Assembly (NCBI GenBank): GCA_015499995.1
Contig: JADNRV010000558.1
Coordinates: forward strand, 1-24,917
Direction: 5' to 3'
DNA length: 24,917 bases
From: Flammula alnicola
Lineage: Eukaryota > Basidiomycota > Agaricomycetes > Agaricales > Strophariaceae
In this document: positions 1-10,631 of the stretch, one piece after another
Numbering within the stretch: position 1 is the first letter of the stretch
Layout of the letters: each line of letters starts with the position of its first letter
Made by a program: the position numbers and the translations under genes
The notes under the pieces: model-generated
Seen by the model: the letters and a program-made list of their open reading frames with translations, nothing else
Told to the model about the DNA's origin: nothing
Databases searched by the model: none

Positions 1-2000
1 AGCGCTAATAATTGCTTCACAACTCCATAAACAGAAGCATGGAAGGACTTGTGTCCAATTTACGATGATCTTGCCCCTTCAATGACCTCGATATCCCTCG
101 TTCCCGTCCCTACAAGTTAATCGATCAGTGATATTCTATGTATATGGATTATCTGCTTTTAACGTATACCTTTCTTTCCCCATGTTGAATGTTCAGTGAA
201 TATATCTCGTACTCCTTTGTCACTCTGGATTTCTCCCACCGCCCCACCTTCAACTTGAATTTTGTCACAATCCGACTGGATTCGATATCGTCTAAGGCCT
301 CCATGTAGACGACCTTTCCTTACTATGTTTCCGTTCCAATTCATCTTTGAAAGTCGTCTTACGGTCGAGCGAGCTTAACCCCTCGCCTGTGGTCCTCATA
401 TCTTCGAATTGCAGGTTTGACCTTGGTGATGGTATATGTTAGTAGCAGCACGACAACTCACTGCTTGCCAGATGCTGAGATCGGAGAACCAATGCGCCAA
501 CGGTGGAGCAGGCCAACCAGGCTGACCCTAGGAAGCTGGGGCTGGGATACGCGTCGAGCAGGCAGTGCGGTGTCGCGTCGCACGCAATGGCAACCTGAGG
601 CAAGCAAGGATGGTTCGTTCGAGTGTCTACATATGGACATAAACTGCCTCTGATGGAATCTAATCTACCTATCTAATCTAGCCGAGCATCCTGCCAGATC
701 TCACAACGGGTTTCCCGTCCGACCGCAACTCGGGGATACTAACTGAGAATCGTCCGTTCCATGCAGATATCCCATCATCATCTCCTTCAGGTACTTAAGT
801 AACATTGTCGTGAAACCCGGAACCGAAACTCGACACTGGCAGTTGTGGGACACAATCCAGTACTCAATCCAGTTTCCATCTTAGTTTCCATGGCTTTTCG
901 CTCGCCGTGGCTAAGCAATCCTCGATATCAACACCCACCAAAATACTGAACCATGTTCTCCGATACTTGCAGGCTAATGTGGCACGGCACGCTGCCATAA
1001 TGAGGTTGATTCAACAAGAGCTAGACTCCCAGTTCCCGAAAATCTACTCATCGGCTTGATAGAGGTTCCTCGAAGCAGGCTAGCAGCGACAAGAGCACGT
1101 CCTGACTCCTGGGAGGAACTCATTGAAGAATTCTTCGGTCGATATCCCCAGAGGCTCGTGCCACCACTGAGGCAGCTCTTTCAAACCACCATCCGTCCAC
1201 GTTCACGGGTACTATCCATGCGGAGGCGACTCTGTGTAATGGGACTTCTCACCCTACTTCAGCTTCAGGCCTGACTCTCGTTTCGTCCAATATCATACTA
1301 ATATGACATCCGGATTTAGAATGCGGCGTCGCTGGAGGAGATTATTGGGCCGGTACATATATTGGGGCGCCTTTGATAGCCTGAGAGTATATCTAGACTA
1401 AGACAACCGTATGCATCAAGTACTATGCATTGTAGCCTCGTCGGTACACTATGGTGCAATATAACGAGCATGAAAGGCCAGTCGAGAGAAACCAGAAATA
1501 GGACGATTTGCACCGTCCTTCTGTCTACGTGAAATCAAAAAGGACCTGCCAGTGATTATTTCACACTCGATTCATCCATCATATTTCTGTGATTGATTAT
1601 CCACCACTGGTAGATCATTCTATACAATCAACTAATACTTTACATACCACATGGCGCATAGAAAGGACGACAATAAATTGGAAAACAGATGCTAGACGTG
1701 GAATGAATGTTCGCAGAGCATACCAAAAAGAAGCCGATAAACTGTGTAAAAAGAGCCAGATGAAATTGAGAAAACGAGGAAGGAGACAATGACAATGAAC
1801 AACGACAGCAAGGTGAGAGATGCATTTGACAGGATAACAGGATGATATGACTTGAGGAGGAAAGAAAAAAGAAAAGCAAAATAAGGCGAGTCAAAGAGCC
1901 AGCTGGATCCGAATAGGCCGTTCGTGTATTTTGGCGGTAATCGTACAGCTGACCCAGAAACCAACCCAAAGAGAGGTTGACCACTTGCAAGGCATGCAGC
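1..2000. other. Region without a supported gene, including wc-1 3' flank
   Basis: I see no reading frame here with recognisable protein similarity or a convincing chain of exons. The open frames are all short (under 80 codons) and lie on both strands. The part from about 1540 to 2000 is the downstream flank of the minus-strand wc-1 gene and probably holds its 3' UTR. Small direct repeats such as ATCTAATCTA near 660-680 look incidental. Confidence 0.5.
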
Positions 2001-4976
2001 TCATGCCGAGTCGTTCCACGGTCTTTTGAGCGACGATCCAGGTACATACGTTTGCGCCGAGGTATGCTGCTGGTGGTGGTAGTGGTGCGGATGGATGTAC
2101 CCTGACGAAGGGGGTGGGAGTGGCGCCATCGTGCTCCACTCGAGCGTTGGAACCGGTGTCTCTCGCCCCGACGGCCGCGGTTGGATCGTACGCTGCTGCT
2201 GCTGCTGTGCACGCCCAAGGGCATGCTTTTGGCCACGCTGTTGCTGACGATCCAAAGACGAGTGTACCGGTGGCAGCGTTTGGAGGGCGTACTGTGTCAG
2301 CGGCTGTGGCGAATGGAGATACGGTCCAGACAATTGTTGCTGCTGGGGATCGAAATGCTGCTGCTGGCGGGCGTATTGGTGTTGCTGCTGCTGCTGCTCC
2401 ATCGGGTGATGCTGCCCAGGGAATAACTGGCGTTGCCCAAGATCCGCATACACCGATGGCTCGTATTGAGAATCGTAACAAGCAGAAGCATCTTGCATGT
2501 GGTCTGTCTGCTGTTGGGTGGCGGACGGCAAGGCCTGGTTCTGAGAGGCAGAGCCGCCTGGAGGAGAATCCGCCGCCTCGAGAGCGGCGAGCTCCTCCTG
2601 CAGTCTAATGTTCGTAATCCGGAGCTGCTGTAGCTCGTACTGCCAGCTGGACCCCCGCGAAGTAGCGAGCTCCTCGAACATATCGTAAGACATCGAAGAC
2701 GTCGATTGCGGCTGGGCTGAAGAAGATGACGAAGTCGGAGAGGGAAGAGGCAGCGAGACAGCACCAGCCAACGACGAAGACGATGTGACCGATGGGGTCG
2801 AATTCGCCAGAGACGGTAAAATGCCAGTGTCGGGCCCGCACGAAATAGTCTCTGCCTCTACCAGACGGATCTGGTACACCAGCGCCGCGGGCGTGATGCT
2901 CATTCCAGCGCCTCTCGCCTCATTTACAGGCGCTTGCTCCTCTTCGACATCCGGGTCCGCACGGTATACGATGAACCACACGTCGGCGACGCCTCCATCT
3001 TTCTTCCTAAGCTTGCATCGGACCTTCTTCACCCTTGAGCTATCCGCAAGACCTCGACGGTGCGGCGCCAGTCGTTGTTGCTGCTGGTACTGCCTCATCG
3101 CCAGAATAAAGCCACCCAGGACCTTCGTGGCAGATTCCTCGCAGAGGAGCTCCATCACGCCTCTCCCGAGGAGATCGTCCGCGGTCCATCCAAGAACATC
3201 CTCCATACCCTTCCCGATCGACATGAACGTAGCGGTGTCCTTGCACGACCCACCCAGCATGCCCCACACCTCCTGTTCCACGACCTTGCACTGTGGCTTG
3301 GGCGATTGTTCCTTGCCCGCACGATCCTCCTGCTGCTGAAGCAGAACCCGCAACCCCTTCGCCAAGCCGCCCGCCCGCTTCACATCGTCCCATTTCAGAT
3401 TCATCATCTCCCTCGCGCGACCGCTGAGCACGATCGCCTTGCGGCCCTTGCCCGGCTCGACGTGCAGACGCCCGCGACACTCGACCCAGACGTACCTGCC
3501 CATCTTCGTCTTGGCTCTGAACAAGAGGTCAACCGACCTGGGCACGCCCAGCTGTACTTGGGCGACCTGATTCTCACTGAGTGCGGCAGAGGATGAAGTT
3601 ACACCGGTGGCGCTGCTTTCCTTGAGCTCTCGCATGAGTGGGATAACGTCCTCGGGATGCGCGTAGTCGGCGATACAGGTGCCGACCATTTCGTCAGACT
3701 CGTATCCGAGGACTCGACGTACGCTGGGGGCGACATAGAGGAAGCTGCCTTTCAAGGAGACGACGTGGATAAAATCGGGGGAAGCTTCCAGCAGGAGCAT
3801 GTGTAGTGGATGATTGAGTCCACTAGTGACAGCGTCGTCGACTGCAGCAGTAGAAGCAGTGCCTGATGTAGCTGTGGAGTTTGTTATCGGAATAGAGCGC
3901 ACAAAGCCAGGATCGGCGAGAAGCCGCTTGAGATCCTTGGATATGACGACAGGAGGAATGGTATTTGCCTTGCGGTCGCGTGCGTTACCAGATTGAGGAA
4001 TCTGCTGCTGGAGTTGTCGCTTACCACCGAGTCCTGGCAAGCCAAAAGGAGCCATATCAGACTGGGCCGCATAGTTGACGAGGTAGCTGCCATCTCTGAG
4101 TTTGTCGAGAATAGCATTGGGTTGCTCGGTGAGATCGACTTGGAAGCCGACCTGATAGACAATATCGTGCTCATCGGGGTCACCGGTGAGGCCACCTGGG
4201 ACAGGAATGACGGTGACGAGGTTGATAAAAGCGGCGCCGTTCTTTTTGTAATTAACAATGCTGGTCTGGCATTCCTTGTCGGCGATGAGACTCTTGCGGA
4301 GGTGGTTTACGGCATCTTGGGACGTAAAATTGCGCGGCTCGCCCTTGGCCACATTGCCGCCTGGGGCCTGCAGGAATCGACAATTGCGGCCAATGACCTC
4401 TGACTCGGAGTAGCCGGTGAGGGCGCAGAAGGTGGGAGAGCAGTAGACGATGGGATGATCGAATCTGCGGACATCGACGACAACGAATGAGCAGGTGAGG
4501 TCGACTGGGCCGAGGACGATGCGAGGATAGGGTCTAGTAGCTACGCGGGCAAGGATGGAGAGAAGATCGAAGCCTGAGGCAGAGTAAACAGCAAGGCCTT
4601 GCGGAGAAGGTGCGGTGAGGCTAGGGGGGTTGCGAGAAATACGCTGAGGTCAGGTGTTGGAAGTGGAGCAGGGGCTGCAGAGGAGAAAGGCTGCGATGTC
4701 GGTAACCCGAACTCGAACGGGGCTGACAACGACTCTTGCTGCTGTTCTGGAGCAGGAGTAAAGATTCTGGTCGGGCTAATAATCAGACAATAGAAGACGG
4801 AGAGAGGAATTAACACACGGATTGTCAGTGAAGCTGCGAATAAATCCGTTGTTGGCGAACCAGGAAGCGTTTGCGACGGGAATGACCTCTGCACCACCGC
4901 CGGGGACAAGGGTGGGGGCGGTGGAGTAGACAAAGTGCGGAATCTGCAATTGGAGTTGGTGGTGGTGGTCGTCCAT
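2001..4976 (-). CDS. wc1: White Collar-1-like blue-light photoreceptor (LOV and PAS domains, no GATA zinc finger)
   Basis: Flavin-binding photoreceptor and transcriptional regulator that partners the GATA factor WC-2 in the nucleus. Preferred model: exons 4976-4819, 4775-4707 and 4620-2001, about 948 aa. The LOV domain (about residues 90-265) reads SGFDLLSILARV, then VDLTCSF, then GRNCRFLQ with the photoactive cysteine near residue 156, and continues through VYQVGFQVDL. PAS-B starts near 345 (ASPDFIHVVS) and PAS-C lies at about 525-665. A short coiled coil (ELQQLRITNIRLQEELAAL) follows, then a Gln/His/Pro-rich tail ending PWNDSA. No zinc finger follows, which is normal for basidiomycete WC-1 but not ascomycete WC-1. 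The LOV frame is secure from 4620 to the stop. The N-terminus is not: intron 4776-4818 has donor GTGTGT, and the second frame change (4621-4706) relies on a weak GTTACC donor. A different first exon starting at an ATG further upstream, with a GTAAGA donor, is also possible. Confidence 0.9.
2192..2400 (-). repeat. CAG/CAA-rich polyglutamine-coding tract in wc-1
   Basis: On the plus strand there are runs of GCT/TGC, for example at 2192-2207 and 2383-2398. Read on the coding strand they give several Gln runs of 4-5 residues mixed with His, near the C-terminus of the photoreceptor. Such tracts are common in fungal transcription factors and tend to vary in length. The long open frames on the opposite strand here are by-products of this triplet bias. 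Confidence 0.75.
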
Positions 4977-5357
4977 GACCAAGAGACGAACTAGTCTCAG
5001 ATTTCTTACGGGAACGGAATAGCCATCAACTGAATGTATTATGAAATTCGTACAAGCGCTGAACTATTCTCGAGAACAGAGCTATCTAAGTGTACCATTC
5101 ACAAGTCAATCTTTGCTCCCTTTCCCCTATCCATCACCCACGGTATCAAGGTGATGTAGTGAATATAGAAGCATGCAAATGAAAAGAAAGAAAAGCAAGA
5201 ACGATTTGCGCGGGACAGCTAGTCGCCACCTTTTTTTAAGCTCACCTTCCAACGCCACCATCGATGCGGCGACTTCCTGCCAGCCCTTCTGATCTGATCC
5301 CGTAAACCGATCCATCAATTCACGCGACACTAAACTACATAGGCAGGCAGGGCAAAA
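4977..5357. other. Intergenic spacer between wc-1 and RPL10
   Basis: Both flanking genes are on the minus strand, so this holds the wc-1 5' UTR and promoter and the RPL10 3' UTR. I see no clear TATA box. A short upstream ATG with a good GTAAGA donor (about 5010-5028) could be an alternative first wc-1 exon, spliced to an AG at about 4944. That would change the N-terminal frame. Confidence 0.5.
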
Positions 5358-6179
5358 TCAAGCACGCAGTTGGTTGCGCAGGTTCTGCTCCAGAGGGCCC
5401 TTCGGGCGAATGAACTGTACGTACGCTCCATCCCTGCATTAAAAAGTTAGCGTCCAATCGTCATACCAAAAAACCTGCAAATCACGTACTGCAACACCTT
5501 CTTGTCCTCCTTCAGCTTCAGGTAATCGCCCTTGTCAACACTCGTGAAGCCCCACTTCTTGGAAACGATGATCTTCTGCCTTCCTGGGAACTTGTAACGA
5601 GCACGGCGCAGAGCCTCCATCACGACAGGCGCGTTCGAGTCCTTCGTACGGATCGAAAGGATAATCTGCCCAATGTTGACACGGGCAACGGTGCCGTAGG
5701 GCTTGCCCCAGGCGCCACGCATACCAGTTTGCAGCCTACACACCAATTAAACGTTGTCGTCTAAATCACCAAGCAAAAAGTCGTATGCGTACCTATCGGC
5801 GCCGGCGCATGACAACATCTTGTTGATGCGGATGACGTGGTAGGGGTGGACGCGGACGCGGAGATGGAAAGAGTCCTTGCCCGAGGTCTTAGTCACATAC
5901 TTGTTGGCGCAAATGCGGGCAGCCTCCAGCGCCTCGCTCGAGAGCTGCTCGTACTCATCTGACACAAGATGGCAGCAGAAAGGGAATTCGTCGACGTTGG
6001 CGCGCTTGCGTCCGAGATCGAAGATCCTGATCTATCCAAAAAAACAAGTCAGACGACCCAATTTTTTTCATCAGTTCGACGGGACGCACTTTGGGATCAG
6101 GAACACCACGATTGTACCTCGACTTGGGGTACGGCTTGTTTTTGCAGTAACGGTAGCAGCGGGCGGGACGGCGACCCAT
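5358..6179 (-). CDS. RPL10: 60S ribosomal protein L10 (uL16)
   Basis: Core protein of the large cytosolic ribosomal subunit, positioned near the peptidyl-transferase centre and tRNA sites. It is loaded late in 60S maturation. Four coding exons: 6179-6090, 6031-5793, 5735-5490 and 5433-5358. They join without frame problems to 216 aa, normal for the family. Introns are 56-58 nt with donors GTGCGT, GTACGC and GTACGT and AG acceptors. The start [20 protein letters not shown] is the family N-terminus. The segments [58 protein letters not shown] and [13 protein letters not shown] are strongly conserved. The C-terminus is [10 protein letters not shown] through to NQLRA. Codon use is GC-ending, as expected for a highly expressed gene. 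An upstream in-frame ATG (about 6200) lies inside the proposed 5' UTR intron and is not the start. Confidence 0.97.
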
Positions 6180-6185
6180 TGTATT

Positions 6186-6428
6186 CTGTAAACATTCCAA
6201 TCATCATCAGCATCCTCGTCTTTCCACCCGAACATCTTCATAGAAAGAAGCGCAAATGAACGACCTAGCGGTCGAGCACTAGCAAGTTTTCCCAATCTTC
6301 CCCAGAAACGTCATCCGAACCTCCCAACCTCCATCCATCCTTCCAGCAGGCAATTTTTACGGATTTCAGCCTCCAAAGAACGAAAACGCGGATTTCCAAC
6401 GAAACGGATAACGAAACAGCATACTCAC
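6186..6428 (-). other. Probable 5' UTR intron of RPL10
   Basis: On the minus strand a strong donor, GTGAGTATG, begins at 6428. A TTTACAG acceptor ends at 6186, only six bases before the ATG. At about 243 nt this intron would be far longer than the coding introns. Leader introns are frequent in ribosomal-protein genes of fungi. Inferred from splice signals only. Confidence 0.6.
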
Positions 6429-7085
6429 GTTGTACGAGGGGGGTTATGAGGGGGTCGGCGATGTCGACCGCAGCCTTTTTGTATCAATCTATTTGCACAG
6501 CTTTGGATGGGATTGGTAAGGCAGGGGATGACAAACCGTGATGTGTAATTATAAACTTGATGACATACTAATACCCAGAAATGACTCTCTCCTTTCACCT
6601 TGAAACGAGTCATTCCGGAGCGCAACATCGCGATACAGTACGTACCCTGGCTCTGGCTGGCACCGACCCGACCTCTCTTACCGTCTCTCCCTCCTCTCGT
6701 CTGCCTCATGGATAATACTTACGGATAATTTTGGATTCGGTCAAGCTTGCGTCAACCATCAAGTCATCTTGTTACAGTATTTATAGCATCTCTCGGGCTC
6801 CAAGTGGCGAATTCTTAACCGGTCATACATCGAGCTAGGATCCAAGGCTAGCATGAACGCTGGCAGCTGCATGCTTTGTATAGGGCCGCAGGACAAGACT
6901 TGGGTCATGGCTTGACTGACGGGAAGAAAAGCCTCTTGTTCTTTCGGCCACGGAGTGCACCAGCTGGCACCAGCAACTCGGCGTAGCTCGGCGACGGAGA
7001 GCGACTTGGGAACGTCAGGGCGCTAGCGTCGGACGGCAGAATCATCCTTGTAAAGCGATCCGTCTGTGTCTCGCTCTCAAGCCGA
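6429..7085. other. Upstream region of RPL10, no gene seen
   Basis: This should contain the RPL10 leader exon (just above 6429, pyrimidine-rich on the minus strand) and its promoter. A 94-codon open frame on the minus strand (6425-6709) overlaps the leader and resembles no family I know, so I leave it out. Confidence 0.4.
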
Positions 7086-7088
7086 CTC

Positions 7089-7094
7089 TATAAG
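7089..7094 (+). promoter_or_regulatory. Possible TATA box
   Basis: The motif CTATAAG is followed about 85 bases later by a CT-rich run and an ATG in good context (CCCATGG at 7179). The arrangement resembles a fungal core promoter, but no gene downstream is proven. Confidence 0.25.
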
Positions 7095-7178
7095 CATTCG
7101 AGTCGTTGCAAAACGGGCGCCGCATTACCAACCCACTCGGGTTCATCATCCTTCATACTTCTGTTCCTCTTTACTCCC

Positions 7179-7403
7179 ATGGACACCACCCTACGCAATG
7201 TTAATGTTAACTCTATCATCTCACCTCGCCGCCACCCCAATTCTCGAGCAGGCTTCAAACAACGTCAATATCAACATGAAGCTATTCATCAATCACACTT
7301 TGACTCCTCCTCAAGCTCTCACGTAGACGCCAGAGCCGTCATTAACACGTCACTTGTACTTTGGCCTGAAGTTCTCTGCAGAAGTCGTCTACGCTTTCAT
7401 TAA
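7179..7403 (+). CDS. Hypothetical small ORF (74 aa)
   Basis: A 74-codon open frame starts MDTTLRNVNVNS and contains a serine run (DSSSSSH). It has no domain, signal peptide or family that I recognise. In its favour are the TATA-like motif 90 bases upstream, the CT-rich leader and the CCCATGG start context. Against it are its short length, ordinary composition and a competing overlapping frame (7066-7326). The pyrimidine-rich DNA that follows (7540-7830), with a TTCGCAG acceptor-like site, could belong to a longer spliced or noncoding transcript. Treat as a candidate only. Confidence 0.2.
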   Translation: MDTTLRNVNVNSIISPRRHPNSRAGFKQRQYQHEAIHQSHFDSSSSSHVDARAVINTSLVLWPEVLCRSRLRFH

Positions 7404-8483
7404 TCATTGGTCGTATTCTCGAAACGGCTCGCTCTAACCCAAGCACAAGGTGCTAGTGGGGTGACTTACAGACCATTTCTGCATTTTCTCGTGAAGTTGC
7501 AAGTTGTCGGTGCAGTCGCCCGGAATCACCGGGTCTTGAATAGTATTAAATCATTTCACTCTCCCCTCACCGTTCTACTTACCTATTCTTGCTTGGAGTA
7601 CCCGGAATTGCACCCATTCGTCCTTCTCCGCTCCACGAGAACGTAAAGTCGTTCCCGCAGAATCATTCACCTGCTTCGTTTTCTTCGTCTCTCGCCCAGA
7701 ATCGTCTGACTGCATTCCTCCTTCGCAGGCCGAGACTTGTCTCATTCAAATAAGCACATTACTTGACCCTAACACCTGACACACACCCAACACTTTCCTC
7801 TGTTTCTTATTACGTGGCCCGAGCAAAGAGTCCTTCTCCGCGAACTCTGGGGTAGACCTCTTTGATGCCGCCGGTACACGTACAGCAGGTACCTGCTGGG
7901 AGCATGCGGCTTCAATTTCGAGCTAAATAATAATCTTCCTATTCGCGGCTAGCCACGCATTCGAGGCCCAACGGCGTTTCCGATAACTAAATCACGGCTA
8001 GCCTACCTTTGCTTTGGTGCGTTCGCTTACGGTCCGGAAACGTATTTGTGCTGATCCTAAATTCCAATCGACAGGTAATGATCTTAGGATTTCATTTTCG
8101 GCCTCCGCCGCTATTCCATTAATAAAGCAGTAGAGGTGGCGCAAGACCCTTTACCTCCAGAAGGTATGAGGGTGCCCAAACGCGATTAACTATCTCTGCT
8201 TGCCTCGATCCTCATTCACGCGCATATTATAAAATCTCGACTTATCTCAGTCACCCGTATGTATAAGTATAATAGACATTGTTGGATTTCAACAAAGGTT
8301 TTTCATCATATCTGGGATGACATCTTAGATTTGTTATCCGAGTGGCTGGCTGTCCGAACATCGGATCCTTTCAGATGCTCTGCTGCTGCACCGGTGCCTC
8401 AACCTGTATTTCGTAGATGTTGTCTTTCCCGATGGTAGAACCTTACCAGAATCTCTCTCGTTCAACACTGCGCAAGAAGAGAC
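7404..8483. other. No gene seen
   Basis: About 1.1 kb with only short open frames. Pyrimidine-rich stretches on the plus strand near 7540-7830 resemble fungal promoter or leader DNA, but no coding exon follows. Confidence 0.4.
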
Positions 8484-8493
8484 TTTATATAAG
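8484..8493 (+). promoter_or_regulatory. Strong TATA-like box
   Basis: TTTATATAAG lies 58 bases upstream of an ATG at 8544, the same spacing as the TATA box and start of the laccase gene in this window. No downstream gene is confirmed beyond a short ORF. Confidence 0.35.
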
Positions 8494-8543
8494 ACTCATT
8501 CACCCAGTCTACCATTGTTAGTCCGAAAGCCGACTGCAACGCT

Positions 8544-8654
8544 ATGCCAGTCCAAATGGCTATCATTTTCGCTCTCTTGCGGGTGATCTATTTTTATTCT
8601 GAGTGTTCTATTTTTACATCAGAATCCTCTCAGGGACAGCTCAAAGAGATTTGA
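8544..8654 (+). CDS. Hypothetical small ORF (36 aa) with a hydrophobic N-terminus
   Basis: Reads MPVQMAIIFALLRVIYFY and then a short polar tail ending QLKEI. The first 18 residues are hydrophobic enough for a signal peptide or single membrane segment. A GTGATC donor with a TTTTACATCAG acceptor inside it could instead splice out 47 nt and give a different 28-residue tail. Support is the well-placed TATA box and nothing else. It could be a small secreted peptide, the first exon of something longer, or chance. Confidence 0.2.
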   Translation: MPVQMAIIFALLRVIYFYSECSIFTSESSQGQLKEI

Positions 8655-10631
8655 TGAGATACCGTCATAATACAATGTTCCTGTTGCTGGATTCAAAATG
8701 GAAGGCATTGCAGGGAATACGGAATTGAAGCAGGCAACAGGACGAAAGGCGTTTACTATTTATACTGCGATGTTGATCCTTGAATCTTGCGTTTTACCGA
8801 GCGTTTATCCTGACAGCCGCCGGATCGATGGAAGATCATCCTTTTATAGGTGAATATTCCCCAGCATACATATGTACTGCGGAACGTGTCGGTTGTTTTG
8901 GCCTGGAAAATATCAAGATTTTGCACTCCGTCGTGCGCCACACTCTGAAATTAATTTTGCAGGGACTAAGGGGTTTCGCCATCTTTGCCTGTCTTAAAAG
9001 CAATACATCTGCAATCCAAGAGAATACACCCAGTCTACCAGTCACACCGTATTATTTTCTTCCTTAAGAGCAGATTAAACAGATATGGTTACCGATGGCT
9101 TCAAAGCCCAGCAGCATGTAACGTGGAACAATGAATTAGACATCCAGCCTAAGCCGCTCTTCTCTGTTAGACGTTGTCACCGTCAACTTACAAAGGATCG
9201 GTACTCTCGCGATCACTTTGAACCAAGCCGACTATGGGAAGGACCCGCTTGGAACGAAGGATCTAAGTGGACAATGCCACGCACCCGAAATGCTCTCCTC
9301 AGATTGGCGAAAGTTGCCTCCTACAAGTCTTGATTGTCTTACGGTATATGTAGAGTAGAACGCGGGGAAGTATTCGTCGCCTTTCCACCTTCAAGGACGA
9401 CTCGAGCAGCGCCTGGCAATTCCACCGCCAGAGACTTTTGATCTGGGAATTTCCGCACTTGTTGGGTCGCAAATTGACTTTCTGTGCTCAACACCGTCAG
9501 TTGCCTCTCGGTTGCCATCTGACATACCTTGAGCGTTACTCGAAAAAACCTAGATGAACAGCCTCCACATGGCTCAATCGATATATGTGATAGACTAATC
9601 TAAATGCATCTTGGAAGTGGTGGCTCTCTTGCAAGCGCGAGGTGATTGCCTGTAGTCCTTTTTTTGAAAATGGGCTGACCCGTTGCGGAGGCGACGAGTG
9701 GTCACTGCAGAACCGGTACTGAGGGTGGGGCAGTCCCTTGCAACCTGATATTGTCTGATGTAGAGAAGTTCGTCCATTTATGGGCCATGGCCAGGGAGTT
9801 CGTTTCGTGCGATTTGGCGGATATTGGGTCTTCGTTCAGCATATTTTACAGGGTCTTGAGGGGTCTTGCATAAAAACGTCCAGTCCATCATTTCCGTCGC
9901 GTTTGTTTGCGCGTCTTTGCGTCTGCACATGGTATTCCTCTCCAAGGGCACGAAAGACGCTGAATAAATCGGCCTGAACTCATACAGGATACCCTTTTGC
10001 CGGCTTTCCTGCCATTTCGACCTTTTTTGGCGTCCAACCAGCCTCGAAAAATCAACGCGAAATGATGAACTGTGATGAACTGAACGGTTTTATGCAAGAC
10101 TCTGCAATAAAACAAATAGTCAGGTTCATCCACATGCTGGCCTTGCATCTCGAATCAACGCCCACGGTGGAGGAGCCGTTATAGCCAGCTTCCATAGATC
10201 AAACAATAATAACTAAGCGAGCTTGTTTCTAGGCAGTCATGAGCGTACTCAATTCCTCCGACACAAGTTCTCTGGTATAGATTCCCAAAATGCACAACGC
10301 GACGCGCGTCCAGGACGATCTGATACTGAATATGCAGTGGCACTACAAATGCAGATATTCGGTCCGTAATGTTATTACTGGGTTGGGGCCCTTGCAAATT
10401 TTGTGTGTTGTTCGCGGCCGTGGCGGAGCTCGGAGCTCCAAGAGGACACGATACAGCGCTCCCGGGGATGAGTGTGGCAGATGTCACTGGGTAGATATTA
10501 GTTCCTGCAATACCCTTACTTTTGTCCCGTAATATTGGAGGCATTATCAGTTAAATCCCCATTGTCATTTTTTGAGCGTCCTTCTGGGGATTACGCGGTG
10601 CCCTTCCTCCTCCATCTGTGAACAATAGATC
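8655..10631. other. No supported gene; scattered short open frames
   Basis: Open frames of 60-121 codons occur on both strands (for example plus 8780-9067, minus 10179-10544, minus 9339-9518). None has recognisable family features, and I could not chain them with short consensus introns. The minus frame 10179-10544 is rich in Ser, Pro, Ala and Asn and could be a degraded exon. The region reads as decayed or intergenic DNA. Confidence 0.4.

Noticed and set aside
2114..2608. Long plus-strand open frames antisense to wc-1 (also at 3060-3596 and 3993-4403)
   Set aside because: They lie opposite a well-supported coding exon. Their repetitive Ala/Val/Leu composition is the shadow of the CAG-rich and GC-biased wc-1 codons.
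5127..5330. 67-codon minus-strand ORF between wc-1 and RPL10
   Set aside because: It sits in the expected UTR or promoter spacer and shows no family features. The hydrophobic run near its end comes from a T-rich stretch.
8500..9040. Fourteen-base direct repeat CACCCAGTCTACCA near 8501 and 9027
   Set aside because: About one exact 14-mer match is expected by chance in 25 kb, and the flanks share nothing further.
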